The translations under genes and the position numbers were made by a program. A DNA stretch of 64,000 bases from CBDDBU01 sp965226045 (GTDB lineage Bacteria; Pseudomonadota; Alphaproteobacteria; VGEJ01), in the NCBI GenBank assembly GCA_965226045.1, contig CBDDBU010000027.1, positions 62,001 to 126,000 of the forward strand. Direction: 5' to 3'. The notes beneath the pieces were generated by a model. It searched no databases. It was given only the letters and a program-made list of their open reading frames with translations, and was not told where the DNA came from. This document shows positions 42,823-51,700 of the stretch, in pieces. Each line of letters opens with the position of its first letter. Position 1 is the stretch's first letter.

Positions 42823-43939
42823 CTAGATCGACGATACCTGGTTGCCGGGGTGCCGCTCAATCCGACCGGCGAGTTCCAACTCCAGCAATATCGTCAGCAC
42901 GACCGCCGGTGACAAATGGCACTGGCGCACGAGTTCGTCAACCTCCACCGGCGCCGGGCTGAGGTTTCGGCGACCAAAGCGCGACCGCGCGCCACCTCGT
43001 CGTCGGCGGGCGGTGTCGTTGGCGCGGAGGGTCCGCTGGGGCGCCGTTCCTCGACCGAACCCGCGCTCATCTCGCGTAATACATCGAAGATGTCGGCGGC
43101 GGATTCGGTTAGAACGGCCCCCTGGCGGAGAAGATGGTTGGCGCCGCCGCTGCGCGGATCGAGGGGCGAGCCGGGGATCGCGAACACCTCGCGGCCCTGT
43201 TCAAGCGCGCACCGCGCGGTGATCAACGAGCCTGATCGTCGCGCCGCGTCGACTACCAGTACGCCGCGCGAAATGCCCGAGATCAGCCGGTTGCGGCGGG
43301 GAAAATGCCGCGCCAGTGGCCGGGTGCCGATCGGCGTTTCGGCGATGATCGCGCCGACCGTGCCGATTTGTTCCTGCAGCAGCGCGTTCTCGGGCGGGTA
43401 GACCGTGTCGATGCCGCCCGCCACCACCGCCACGGTGCCCGTCGCCAGGGCGCCCTCGTGGGCGGCGGTATCGATGCCGCGCGCCATGCCGGATGCGATG
43501 ACGATGCCGCGGCGCCCAAATCGCTGGCCAATTTGCGCGTCAGGCGGGTGCCGTTGGCCGACGCATTGCGGGCGCCGACGATGCCCACGACCGGCTCGCG
43601 CAGGAGATGCGCATGGCCCTTGAGGACGATCACGGGCGGCGGATCGGGGAGGGCCGCCAGGGCCAGCGGATAGTCGGGCTCAATCAAGGCAATCGCGCCC
43701 GCGCCGGCCGCCATTGTCGCTTCGACCTCGCGCTCGATGTCGGCCAGGGGCGGGATTCGGATCGGTTTCCTGCGTCCTCCCGCGCGCGCCAAACCAGGCA
43801 GCGCCGCGAGCGCCTGAGACGCCTCGCCATAGCGCTCGATCAGCGCCAGGAAGGTGATCGGGCCGACGTTCTCCGCGTGGCTCAGCCGCAACCAATCGAG
43901 GCGTTCGCGGTCACTCAGCGCGCGCCGTTCATCGCTCAC
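42823..43939 (-). pseudogene. dprA: DNA processing protein DprA, two frameshifts
   Basis: From GTG 43939 the frame reads RLDWLRLSHAENVGPITFLA and the Rossmann start VVGIVGARNASANGTRLTRK, then fails near 43510. The next frame resumes with MARGIDTAAHEGALATGTVA, GGIDTVYPPENA and GSLITARCALEQGREVFAIP. It must shift again near 42985 to reach the C-terminal winged helix LSPAPVEVDELVRQCHLSPA and ERHPGNQVSSI at a TAG (42823). All DprA domains are collinear. DprA loads RecA on incoming single-stranded DNA in transformation. The start overlaps the plsY end by 11 bases. Confidence 0.8.
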
Positions 43940-44732
43940 CGCCACCACTCCTGTCCGCGTGCCCGGCCCCACTGGCCCGGCCGAGCACGATCTTCGCTTC
44001 CTGGCCACGTATCAGCCGGCCGATATTGGCGGCGTGACGGATCACGACCAGGACCGCGACCAGGATCGCGAATTCGGTCGTCTGGTAATCGGCGATGAGA
44101 TAGGCGTAGACCGGGCCGAGGACCAGGCTGACCAGCGCCGCGAGCGACGAATAGCGAAACAGCGCCGCCGTCACGAGCCAACTCGCGCCGACCAACAGCC
44201 CGACCGGCCAGGCGATGGCGATTAGGCAGCCGAGTGCGCTCGCCACGCCTTTGCCGCCCCAGCCCAGCGGCGTCACGGCGACGATCAAGAGAATGCCGGC
44301 GCCGGTGCGGACGCCGTAGCCGCCGGCGCTGATCAAGCCAAAGGCGGCCACCAGGACGAACAGCACGGCGACACCGCGTGTCATCTCGCGCGCGGTGCCG
44401 AGCCGCAGCCAGATCGGATAGAGATGGCCGAGTAGGGCACCGATGCCGGTCATGACCGCGAAATCCTGCCCATATATGGCGGCGGCGATCGCCAGCGGCA
44501 CGCCGGCCTTGGCCCCGTCGAGCAGCAACGTCGCCAACGCCATTGGTTTGTTCCCGGTCCGCAACACGTTGGTGGCGCCGATATTGCCGGACCCGATTCG
44601 GCGGATGTCGCCAAAGCCCGCGAGGCGGGCGAGGATCAGGCCAAAGGGGATGGAGCCGAGCAGGTAGCCGATCAGCGGCGCGGCCAACCACAGGCGCCAG
44701 GTATATTCGAACGTGCCGAGTGGATCGGGCAC
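43929..44732 (-). CDS. plsY: Acyl-phosphate:glycerol-3-phosphate acyltransferase with an unusual internal insertion
   Basis: A 267-residue integral membrane acyltransferase, about 50-60 residues longer than usual. Motif 1 is LLGSIPFGLILARL plus GSGNIGATNVLRTGNK, and motif 3 is VVIRHAANIGRLIRGQE. Motif 2, normally GHLFPVWLGFKGGKGVA, is split. GHLYPIWL (102-109) is followed by 47 extra residues with two hydrophobic stretches (GVAVLFVLVAAFGLISAG and GAGILLIVAVTPL), and then GWGGKGVASALG resumes at 157. PlsY makes lysophosphatidate from acyl phosphate. The insertion separates residues that form the phosphate/glycerol pocket, yet the frame is intact. Confidence 0.85.
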   Translation of the reverse strand: MPDPLGTFEYTWRLWLAAPLIGYLLGSIPFGLILARLAGFGDIRRIGSGNIGATNVLRTGNKPMALATLLLDGAKAGVPLAIAAAIYGQDFAVMTGIGALLGHLYPIWLRLGTAREMTRGVAVLFVLVAAFGLISAGGYGVRTGAGILLIVAVTPLGWGGKGVASALGCLIAIAWPVGLLVGASWLVTAALFRYSSLAALVSLVLGPVYAYLIADYQTTEFAILVAVLVVIRHAANIGRLIRGQEAKIVLGRASGAGHADRSGGGER

Positions 44733-44735
44733 CGG

Positions 44736-46055
44736 CTAGCCTGGCCCCGCCCGGTTATGAACCTCGCGACCGGCGACCAGCGTTCGCAGCGCCCGGCCCT
44801 GAACTGGGTGGTTCTCGAAGGGCGAATTCTTGGACTTGCTGATGAAGCGGTCGGGGTCGATCACCCACGGCGCCTCGGGGTCGAAGAGCAGCAGATCGGC
44901 TGGCGCGCCCGCGGCCAACACCCCGCCCCTGAGGCCGAGCAGCCGGGCCGGCGCAGCCGTCATTTTCTCGATTACCGCCAGCAGCGGTAGATGCCCGTTG
45001 TGGTGCAGCTCCAAGGCCAGCGGCAGCATCGTCTCCAGTCCAGAGATGCCGGCGGCGGCTTGGGCGAACGGCAGCCGCTTACTCTCCTGGTCCTGCGGCG
45101 AATGACCGCTAACGATCACGTCGACGGCGCCATCGGCGAGGCCCTGGATCAGGGCGCGCCGATCTTCCTCCGAGCGCAGCGGCGGCCAGACCTTGGCGAA
45201 CGTGCGGTACTCGCCCACCGCCGTCTCGTTCAGCGCGAAGTGATGCGGGGTGGCTGAACAGGACACGCGCAGACCGCGCGCCTTGGCGGCGCGCATTGCA
45301 TCGAGCGAGGCTCGGGTGGTAAGGCGGCTGGCGTGCAGACGGGCGCCGGTGAGCTCGGCCAGGCGCAGGTCACGGTCGAGGATGATGGCTTCGGCGGCGG
45401 CCGGAATGCCGGCCAGGCCGAGGCGGGTGGCGACCTCGCCCTCGTTGAGGCAACCGTCGGCGCTGAGTTCGGCGTCCAGCGGCAGGTGATCGATCAGCAG
45501 GTCGAAGGTCGAGGCATAGGCAAGCGCCCGGCGCATGACCAGGGCGTCGGCGATGGTGTAGTCGCCATCGGTGAAGGCGACGGCGCCGGCGCTCGCCAAC
45601 AGCCCCATCTCGGTCATCGCGGCGCCGCGCAGGCCCTTGGTGATGGCCGCCATCGTGTGCACGTGGACGACCGCCGTGTCGCGCGCCAGGCGTTTGATCA
45701 GCTCGACCAGGGCGACATCGTCGATCGCCGGATCGGTATCGGGGGTCGCGATCAGCGTCGTGATACCGCCGGCCGCCGCAGCGGCGCTCGCGGTGGCCAA
45801 CGTCTCCTTGTGCTCGGCGCCCGGCTCGCCGACGAATGCGTGCATGTCGATCAAACCTGGGCACAGGCAATGGCCGCCGCCGTCCACCGTGTCGATGCCC
45901 GAGGGGACACCGTCGGCGAACAGGCGCGGGCCGACCTCGGCGATTCGCCCGTCCTCGATCAGCAGCGCCCCCGGCGCATCCAACCCGCTTGCGGGATCGA
46001 GCAGACGAACGTTGATGAACGCACGCCGGCCGCTCGCCCGCGAGCCGTCCGCCAT
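44736..46055 (-). CDS. pyrC: Dihydroorotase-like protein (PyrC'), probably inactive partner of PyrB
   Basis: A 439-residue class I dihydroorotase homologue. The metal-binding HxH of active enzymes is altered in LIDMHAFVGEPGAEHKETLA (HAF instead of HVH), and the later Asp of SDHAP is replaced in VSGHSPQDQESKRLPFAQAA. Such PyrC' proteins are known to lack activity and to act as structural partners of aspartate carbamoyltransferase. A true dihydroorotase should then be encoded elsewhere. The start at 46055 follows the pyrB stop by one base (TGAGATG), so translation is coupled; ATG 46070 is an alternative. Confidence 0.85.
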   Translation of the reverse strand: MADGSRASGRRAFINVRLLDPASGLDAPGALLIEDGRIAEVGPRLFADGVPSGIDTVDGGGHCLCPGLIDMHAFVGEPGAEHKETLATASAAAAAGGITTLIATPDTDPAIDDVALVELIKRLARDTAVVHVHTMAAITKGLRGAAMTEMGLLASAGAVAFTDGDYTIADALVMRRALAYASTFDLLIDHLPLDAELSADGCLNEGEVATRLGLAGIPAAAEAIILDRDLRLAELTGARLHASRLTTRASLDAMRAAKARGLRVSCSATPHHFALNETAVGEYRTFAKVWPPLRSEEDRRALIQGLADGAVDVIVSGHSPQDQESKRLPFAQAAAGISGLETMLPLALELHHNGHLPLLAVIEKMTAAPARLLGLRGGVLAAGAPADLLLFDPEAPWVIDPDRFISKSKNSPFENHPVQGRALRTLVAGREVHNRAGPG

Positions 46056-46056
46056 C

Positions 46057-47004
46057 TCAGTGCCTCGCATCGCGGGTCAAGATGTCGAGGCACGCCATGC
46101 GCACCGCCACCCCCATCTCGACTTGTTCGCGAATGACGCTGCGATCGATGTCGTCGGCGACGGCGGTGTCGATTTCTACGCCGCGATTCATCGGCCCTGG
46201 ATGCATGATGAGGGCGTCGTCCTTGGCCGCCGCGAGCTTGGCGTAGTCGAGTCCATAGAAGTGATAGTACTCGCGGATCGAGGGCACGAAGGTGCCGTGC
46301 ATGCGTTCAGTCTGGAGCCTGAGCATCATGACGATGTCGCAATCGGCGAGACCCTCGCGCATGTCGTGATGGACCTCGACGCCAAGCCGCTCGATCGCCG
46401 CCGGCAGCAATGTGGGCGGCGCGATTACTCGGACGCGCGCGCCCATCGTGGTCAGCAGTCGGATGTTGGAGCGGGCGACGCGGCTGTTTACGATATCGCC
46501 GCAGATGGCGACCACCAGGCTCTCCAGCCGCCCCTTGCGCCGTCGGATGGTCAAGGCGTCGAGCAGCGCCTGGGTCGGGTGGGCGTGGCTGCCGTCGCCC
46601 GCGTTGATGACCGAGCAGTCGACTTTCTGCGCCAGCAGCGCGACAGCGCCGCTCTCGGGATGGCGCACCACCAGCACGTCGGGCTGCATCGCGTTCAGGG
46701 TCATCGCCGTGTCGATCAGGGTCTCGCCCTTCTTGATCGCCGAGCCCTCGACCGACATGCTGATGGTGTCGGCGCCAAGCCGCTTGCCCGCAAGCTCGAA
46801 CGAGGTGCGCGTCCGCGTCGAGCTCTCGAAGAACAGGTTGATCTGGATGCGGCCGCGCAGCAGCGTTTGCTTTTTGCCGGGTCCGCGATTCTGGGTCGCG
46901 TAGGCATCGGCGAGGTCCAGCAGCGTCGTGATGTCGGCGATCGAAAGCCCCTCGATCGTTAACAGATGGCGGTGAGGGAAGGCGTTGGAAATCGCGGCCG
47001 TCAT
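46057..47004 (-). CDS. pyrB: Aspartate carbamoyltransferase catalytic subunit
   Basis: A 315-residue enzyme. The carbamoyl-phosphate loop is FFESSTRTRTSFELAGKRLG, followed by GSAIKKGETLIDTAMTLNAM, VINAGDGSHAHPTQALLDAL, SRVARSNIRLL and the aspartate loop MLRLQTERM. The late IMHPGPMNRGVEID is also conserved. It catalyses the first committed step of pyrimidine synthesis. The ATG at 47004 overlaps the ruvX stop (ATGA), and pyrC' follows directly, giving a ruvX-pyrB-pyrC' operon that likely continues to plsY and dprA. Confidence 0.95.
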   Translation of the reverse strand: MTAAISNAFPHRHLLTIEGLSIADITTLLDLADAYATQNRGPGKKQTLLRGRIQINLFFESSTRTRTSFELAGKRLGADTISMSVEGSAIKKGETLIDTAMTLNAMQPDVLVVRHPESGAVALLAQKVDCSVINAGDGSHAHPTQALLDALTIRRRKGRLESLVVAICGDIVNSRVARSNIRLLTTMGARVRVIAPPTLLPAAIERLGVEVHHDMREGLADCDIVMMLRLQTERMHGTFVPSIREYYHFYGLDYAKLAAAKDDALIMHPGPMNRGVEIDTAVADDIDRSVIREQVEMGVAVRMACLDILTRDARH

Positions 47005-47498
47005 CGCGCTTCCGACTCCAGCGCGCCAGAATCCATCACGCCCCGAAGAGAATCCAGCGCGCCTTGAAGAATGTAGGCCGCGGCCAGCTTGTCGATCACC
47101 TGCTTGCGCCGCCGCCGCGAGGTGTCGGCCTCGATCAGCACCCGTTCGACCGCCGCCGTCGACAGCCGCTCGTCCCAAAACGCCATTCCCACATCGACTC
47201 GCTCACCGAGATTGCGGGCGAATTGGCGCACCGACTGGCAGCGCGGGCCCTCCGAGCCGTTCATGTTGAGCGGCAGGCCGATGACCAGGCCACCGACGCT
47301 CTCGCGGGCGATCAGCGTTAGCAGGGTGTCGGCGTCCTTGGTGAACTTGGTGCGGTGCAACGTCATGTGCGGTGTCGCTACCCTGCGGGTGGTGTCGGAA
47401 AGGGCAAGGCCGACGGTCTTCGATCCCACATCCAGGCCCAACAGCCGCTGACGGGGCGCGAGCGTCCTGGCAAGCTCGGTGGGGTTGCGATGCAACAT
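47001..47498 (-). CDS. ruvX: Holliday junction resolvase-like protein RuvX (YqgF)
   Basis: A 165-residue RNase H-fold protein. LLGLDVGSKTVGLALSDTTR holds the first catalytic Asp. GGLVIGLPLNMNGSEGPRCQ and FWDERLSTAAVERVLIEAD hold the other acidic residues, and DKLAAAYILQGALD closes the family pattern. YqgF proteins process 16S rRNA 5' ends or nucleic-acid junctions. The ATG at 47498 fits the family. It is divergent from gatC, with 126 bases between the two starts. Confidence 0.92.
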   Translation of the reverse strand: MLHRNPTELARTLAPRQRLLGLDVGSKTVGLALSDTTRRVATPHMTLHRTKFTKDADTLLTLIARESVGGLVIGLPLNMNGSEGPRCQSVRQFARNLGERVDVGMAFWDERLSTAAVERVLIEADTSRRRRKQVIDKLAAAYILQGALDSLRGVMDSGALESEAR

Positions 47499-47624
47499 GG
47501 TCGGATGATACCGTCCGCGACCGCGCGCCGGGCGGAATCCGCGCTTCCCGCGCGGTTTTCCCGGCTCTGGACGGGCCCCAAGACGCACGAGAGGAGGGCC
47601 CCAAGACGAGACCGAAGGTGACAC

Positions 47625-47912
47625 ATGTCGCTCGATAAAGCCACGGTGGCGCACGTCGCCGAGCTGTGCCGGATCAAGGTTCCCGAGGCCGAGCTCGAGC
47701 CGATGGCCGCCCAACTTAACAACATCCTCGGATGGGTCGAGCAGCTCAACGAACTCGACACCGACGCCGTGCCGCCGATGACGCGGGTCGTGGAGATCGG
47801 CCTGCCGATGCGCGACGACGTGGTCAGCGACGGCGCTTGCGCCGACAAGGTTCTGGCCAACGCGCCGGCCTCGGCCCAGGTCTTCTTCGCGGTCCCCAAA
47901 GTCATCGAGTGA
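47625..47912 (+). CDS. gatC: Asp-tRNA(Asn)/Glu-tRNA(Gln) amidotransferase subunit C
   Basis: A 95-residue GatC with the family pattern: VAHVAELCRIKVPEAELEPM, LNNILGWVEQLNELDTDAVP and the C-terminal QVFFAVPKVIE. It stabilises the GatA-GatB interface. The ATG is at 47625. The stop overlaps the gatA GTG (GTGA), so the two are translationally coupled. Confidence 0.95.
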   Translation: MSLDKATVAHVAELCRIKVPEAELEPMAAQLNNILGWVEQLNELDTDAVPPMTRVVEIGLPMRDDVVSDGACADKVLANAPASAQVFFAVPKVIE

Positions 47913-49399
47913 CGACCGAACTCACCGATCTGACCATCGCCGAGGCGCTCGATGGCCTGGCGATAGGCGCTTTTTCGGGCCGCGAGTTGGCCCAGGCGCA
48001 CATCGCGGCGTTGGAAGCGGCGCGCCCCCTCAACGCCCTCATCACCGAGACCGCCGAGCGCGCGCTTGTCGCGGCGGATGCTTCGGACACGCGTCGGCGC
48101 GGCGGCGTGGTTGGCGTGATGGAGGGTATTCCGATCGCCATCAAGGACCTGTTCGCGACCGAGGGCGTGCTGACCACCGCCGGCTCCCACATCCTCGATG
48201 GCTTCGTGCCGCCCTATGAGTCGACCGTCACGGCCAATCTGTGGCGGGCCGGCGCGGTCATGCTCGGCAAGGCCAACCTGGATGAGTTCGCCATGGGCTC
48301 GTCCAACGAGACGAGCTATTACGGCGCCGTCGAGAACCCGTGGCGGCGGCGTGGCGACAACCGGCCGATGGTGCCGGGCGGCTCGAGCGGCGGCTCGACA
48401 GCGGCGGTGGCCGCCCGCATCGCCATGGGCGCCATCGGCACCGACACCGGCGGCTCGATCCGCCAGCCGGCATCGTTTTGCGGCGTGGTCGGCCTAAAGC
48501 CGACCTATGGCCGGTGCTCGCGCTGGGGCATCGTCGCCTTCGCTTCATCGCTTGATCAGGCCGGACCCGTCACCCGCACCGTGCGCGATGGGGCCCTCAT
48601 GTTGCGCGCCATGGCCGGCCACGATCCGCGCGATTCGACCTCGGTCGACACGCCGGTGCCGGATTACGCCGCCGCGCTCACCGGCGACATCAAGGGCCTG
48701 CGGATCGGCGTGCCGGAGGAGTACCGCCTCGACGGGATGCCCGAGGCCATCGAACAGCTGTGGCGGCATGGCGTCGAGTGGCTGGAGGCGGCCGGTGCCC
48801 ACGCGGTGCCGGTCAGTCTGCCGCACACTCGCTACGCCTTGCCGACCTACTACATCGTGGCACCCGCCGAGGCTTCCTCCAACCTCGCGCGCTACGATGG
48901 CGTCCGCTATGGTCTGCGCGTCGAGGGCCGCACCATCCAGGAGATGTACGACAACACCCGCGCCGCAGGCTTCGGCCCGGAGGTGCGGCGGCGGCTGATG
49001 ATTGGCACCTATGTGCTGTCGGCCGGCTACTACGACGCGTACTACATTAAGGCCCAGAAGGTGCGAACCCTGATCGCCCGCGACTTCGCGGCGGTTTTCG
49101 AAACGGTCGATGCGATCCTCACCCCGACCTCGCCCTCGGCCGCCTTCGGCTTCGGCGAGAAGTCGGACGACCCGATCGCCATGTACCTCAACGACGTTTT
49201 CACCGTGCCCGCCAGCTTGGCCGGGCTGCCCGGCATTTCGGTCCCCGCCGGCCTCACCGACGATGGCCTGCCGCTCGGCCTTCAGCTGTTGGGCAAGCCG
49301 TTCGACGAGGCGACGGTACTCAAAGTCGCCGACGTGCTCGAAACCGCCGCCGGCTTCACCGCCCGGGCCGAGCCGTGGTGGGTTGACGTCGACGCTTAG
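47909..49399 (+). CDS. gatA: Asp-tRNA(Asn)/Glu-tRNA(Gln) amidotransferase subunit A
   Basis: A 496-residue amidase-signature enzyme. The catalytic Lys is in GIPIAIKDLFATEG, and the Ser pair is in MVPGGSSGGSTAAVAAR and GAIGTDTGGSIRQPASFCG. It releases ammonia from glutamine for tRNA-dependent amidation. The GTG at 47909 overlaps the gatC stop. gatB, usually next in alphaproteobacteria, is not downstream: the region is occupied by a decayed minus-strand cyclase gene, so gatB must be elsewhere. Confidence 0.95.
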   Translation: MTTELTDLTIAEALDGLAIGAFSGRELAQAHIAALEAARPLNALITETAERALVAADASDTRRRGGVVGVMEGIPIAIKDLFATEGVLTTAGSHILDGFVPPYESTVTANLWRAGAVMLGKANLDEFAMGSSNETSYYGAVENPWRRRGDNRPMVPGGSSGGSTAAVAARIAMGAIGTDTGGSIRQPASFCGVVGLKPTYGRCSRWGIVAFASSLDQAGPVTRTVRDGALMLRAMAGHDPRDSTSVDTPVPDYAAALTGDIKGLRIGVPEEYRLDGMPEAIEQLWRHGVEWLEAAGAHAVPVSLPHTRYALPTYYIVAPAEASSNLARYDGVRYGLRVEGRTIQEMYDNTRAAGFGPEVRRRLMIGTYVLSAGYYDAYYIKAQKVRTLIARDFAAVFETVDAILTPTSPSAAFGFGEKSDDPIAMYLNDVFTVPASLAGLPGISVPAGLTDDGLPLGLQLLGKPFDEATVLKVADVLETAAGFTARAEPWWVDVDA

Positions 49400-49420
49400 C
49401 TGTCGCGGCCGTGGTCCTTG

Positions 49421-51283
49421 TCAAGCAGCGGTAGCCAGTCCGCCATCCGATTCTTGAGCGGGGTATGACTTGGCGCGAAAGACTGGCCAGCCGAACATGC
49501 GCACCGCCCGGTAGGCCGCCTCCCGCCTGATCCACCCTACGCCCGAGGCCTTCAAGCTCATGGTCCATATCGGCCGGGTCCATGTAAGATGCGGTCCTTT
49601 TGACGGACGCAAGATCGAAGTTCGAATTGAGGCGCACAGCCTCCCGAAACGCAGCGCTCGCTCTCTCCGTCTGCCCGAGCTGTGCGCACGGCATCGCAAG
49701 AAGCTGGTAGCCGTACAAATAATCGGGCTTTAGCGCGACGATCTTGGTCGCGGCCTCGATGGCGGCGCTGGAGTCCCGCGCGACGTAGTGGCAACAGGCC
49801 AGGTTGTGCAGGAACAAGAATCGGCACCAGTCACGCGGGCTCAGCCGCAGAGCCAGTCTACACTCCTCTACGCCTTCTTCAGGCCGTCCGGTCCAGCCAC
49901 AAACCAAACTGCGGAAAGTCCGCGCCATGGCATTATTAGGGCTTAGCTCAACCGCGCGATCGGTGGCCGCCAGAGCAGCATCGAAGTTCTTTGTAAATAG
50001 CGACAGAACGCCAACCCACACGTGAGCGGCCGCGTCGAGTTTGTCGATATCCACGGCGCGTCGCGCCGCCCGCAGGGCGTCGTCCACGCTCTGCTCTGGA
50101 TCGGCGCTCTAGCCGAGGACCGATTCCCAGAAGTGTGTGCCTGCCAACCCGGTGTGGGCCTGCGCCAATCGTTCGTCCAATTCAATGGCTCGCAGAAAGA
50201 TTCGCGTGCCTCTACCAAGTTCCGGCGGTCCATCTGGGTGTGATGTGCCCAGCCCCTCATGCACATTTCGTAAGCGTCTAAATTGTCGGGGCGCTTGCGC
50301 CAGGCTCGCTCGATTTCCGCCAGAAATACAGTCGGCTGGATAGCACCCACGACATTGGCGGTGATGCTGTCCTGAACGTCGAAGATGTCAGAAAGATCGC
50401 CGTCGTACCTCTCCGCTCACCGATGGTTGCCTGTCGCGGCCTCGATGACCTGAGCCGTGATGCGCTCGCGGTCGCCCGCCTTGCGCACACCACCCTCGAG
50501 CACGTACCGGACGCCGAGTTCTCCACCGACCTGTTTGATATCGACGGTGCGCCCCTTGTATGTGAAGGACGAGTTGCGGGCGATGACGAACAGGTCCCGG
50601 AATCCGGAGAGCTCGGTGATGATGTCCTCGGCGATTCCGTCGGAGAAGTACTCCTGCTCGGGATCGCCGCTCATGTTGGTGAAAGGAAGCACGGCGATGG
50701 AGGGCTTCGACGGCAGCGGTAGAGACAACGCGTCGGCGGCCGGCTCGGCGTCGGTGACCGCATGCAGGCGGTACACCTGAACCGGCCGAGAAATGTTCTT
50801 CAGTTCGCGCTCTCCGAGGTCCTCGCAGCGCACATCCAGCTTCTTCTCGACGTGTCGATACGCGTCGCCCGACAGGAGAATACCACCAGGGTCGGCCCGC
50901 GCCTGAAGCCGCGCCGCGACGTTGACCCCATCGCCTTGGATGTCCTCGCCATCAACGATAACGTCGCCGATGTTGATGCCCATGCGGAACGCCATGCATT
51001 GGGACTCGGGAAGGCTCGCGTTGCGGTCGTGCAGGCCCCTTTGCATCTCGATGGCGCATTCCACGGCATCAACCACGCTCGCGAACTCGATCAACAGACC
51101 GTCGCCCGCCGTGCCCACGACGCGACCGCCGTGCTGAGCCACTTTGGGTTCGATCAGCTCTTGGCGATGTGCCGTCAAGGCGGCGAGGGTCGCCACCTCG
51201 TCCGCTTCCATGAGCCGCGAGTAGCCGGCCACGTCGGCACTAACGATGGCGGTGAGTTTGCGTTGTACGCCGCCGCGCGCCAT
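49421..51283 (-). pseudogene. Class III adenylate/guanylate cyclase with TPR domain, heavily disrupted
   Basis: The ATG at 51283 starts a class III cyclase domain (KLTAIVSADVAGYSRLMEAD; GDGVNVAARLQARADPGG). A TolB/FlgO-like segment (PSIAVLPFTNMSGDPEQEYF) and TPRs follow. Lesions in order are: TGA at 50417-50419 where the family has Trp (HR-stop-AERYDGDL); a frameshift near 50210 after NLVEARESF; TAG near 50108 in ESVLG-stop-SADPEQ; and another frameshift near 49555 before the C-terminal part. Four independent lesions make this a true pseudogene. It would have made cAMP in response to signals through the TPR part. Confidence 0.8.
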
Positions 51284-51375
51284 CGAGCTCCCCGTTTGAC
51301 AACTAGTCTCGCAATCTCAGAGTGTAGGAAAGGCCGGTGGGCGAGTCGATGTCGCGCCCCTAAAGCCCCCCCCGC

Positions 51376-51691
51376 TCAGCCCTTCGGCGGCAGCGTCTCG
51401 ACGAAGGCGAGGGCGGTGCCCACCCAGCCCTTGAGTGCTTCGGCGGTGCCACCGTTACCATGCTTTTCATCGGCCGGCCGGTGACGTCGCACAGGCGTAC
51501 GTGCGGCTCGGCGACCGCCTCCGCCGCCCGCGCTGGGCCGATGCGCGCCACCAGCTCATCGCCGGCGACGCCGCAGCACATGTGCCCGCGACCATGAAGG
51601 TGAGGCCGCCGAACATCGGTTTTTCCCCGACATCGGCGCGGAGGCCGAGCACGGCTCGAAGGCGGGCGGCGAGCCTGGCGTCGTAGGCCAT
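51376..51691 (-). pseudogene. TfoX N-terminal domain protein, frameshifted
   Basis: The ATG at 51691 gives AYDARLAARLRAVLGL and EKPMFGGLTFMVAG, typical of the TfoX/Sxy N-terminal domain. One shift near 51590 is needed to continue with HMCCGVAGDELVARIGPARA and GRPMKSMV. A second near 51460 is needed to reach GGTAEALKGWVGTALAFVET and a TGA at 51376. The restored protein of about 105 residues is a normal single-domain TfoX-like size. TfoX proteins regulate competence in gammaproteobacteria; the role in this group is not known. Confidence 0.7.
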
Positions 51692-51700
51692 CTCCCGTCC

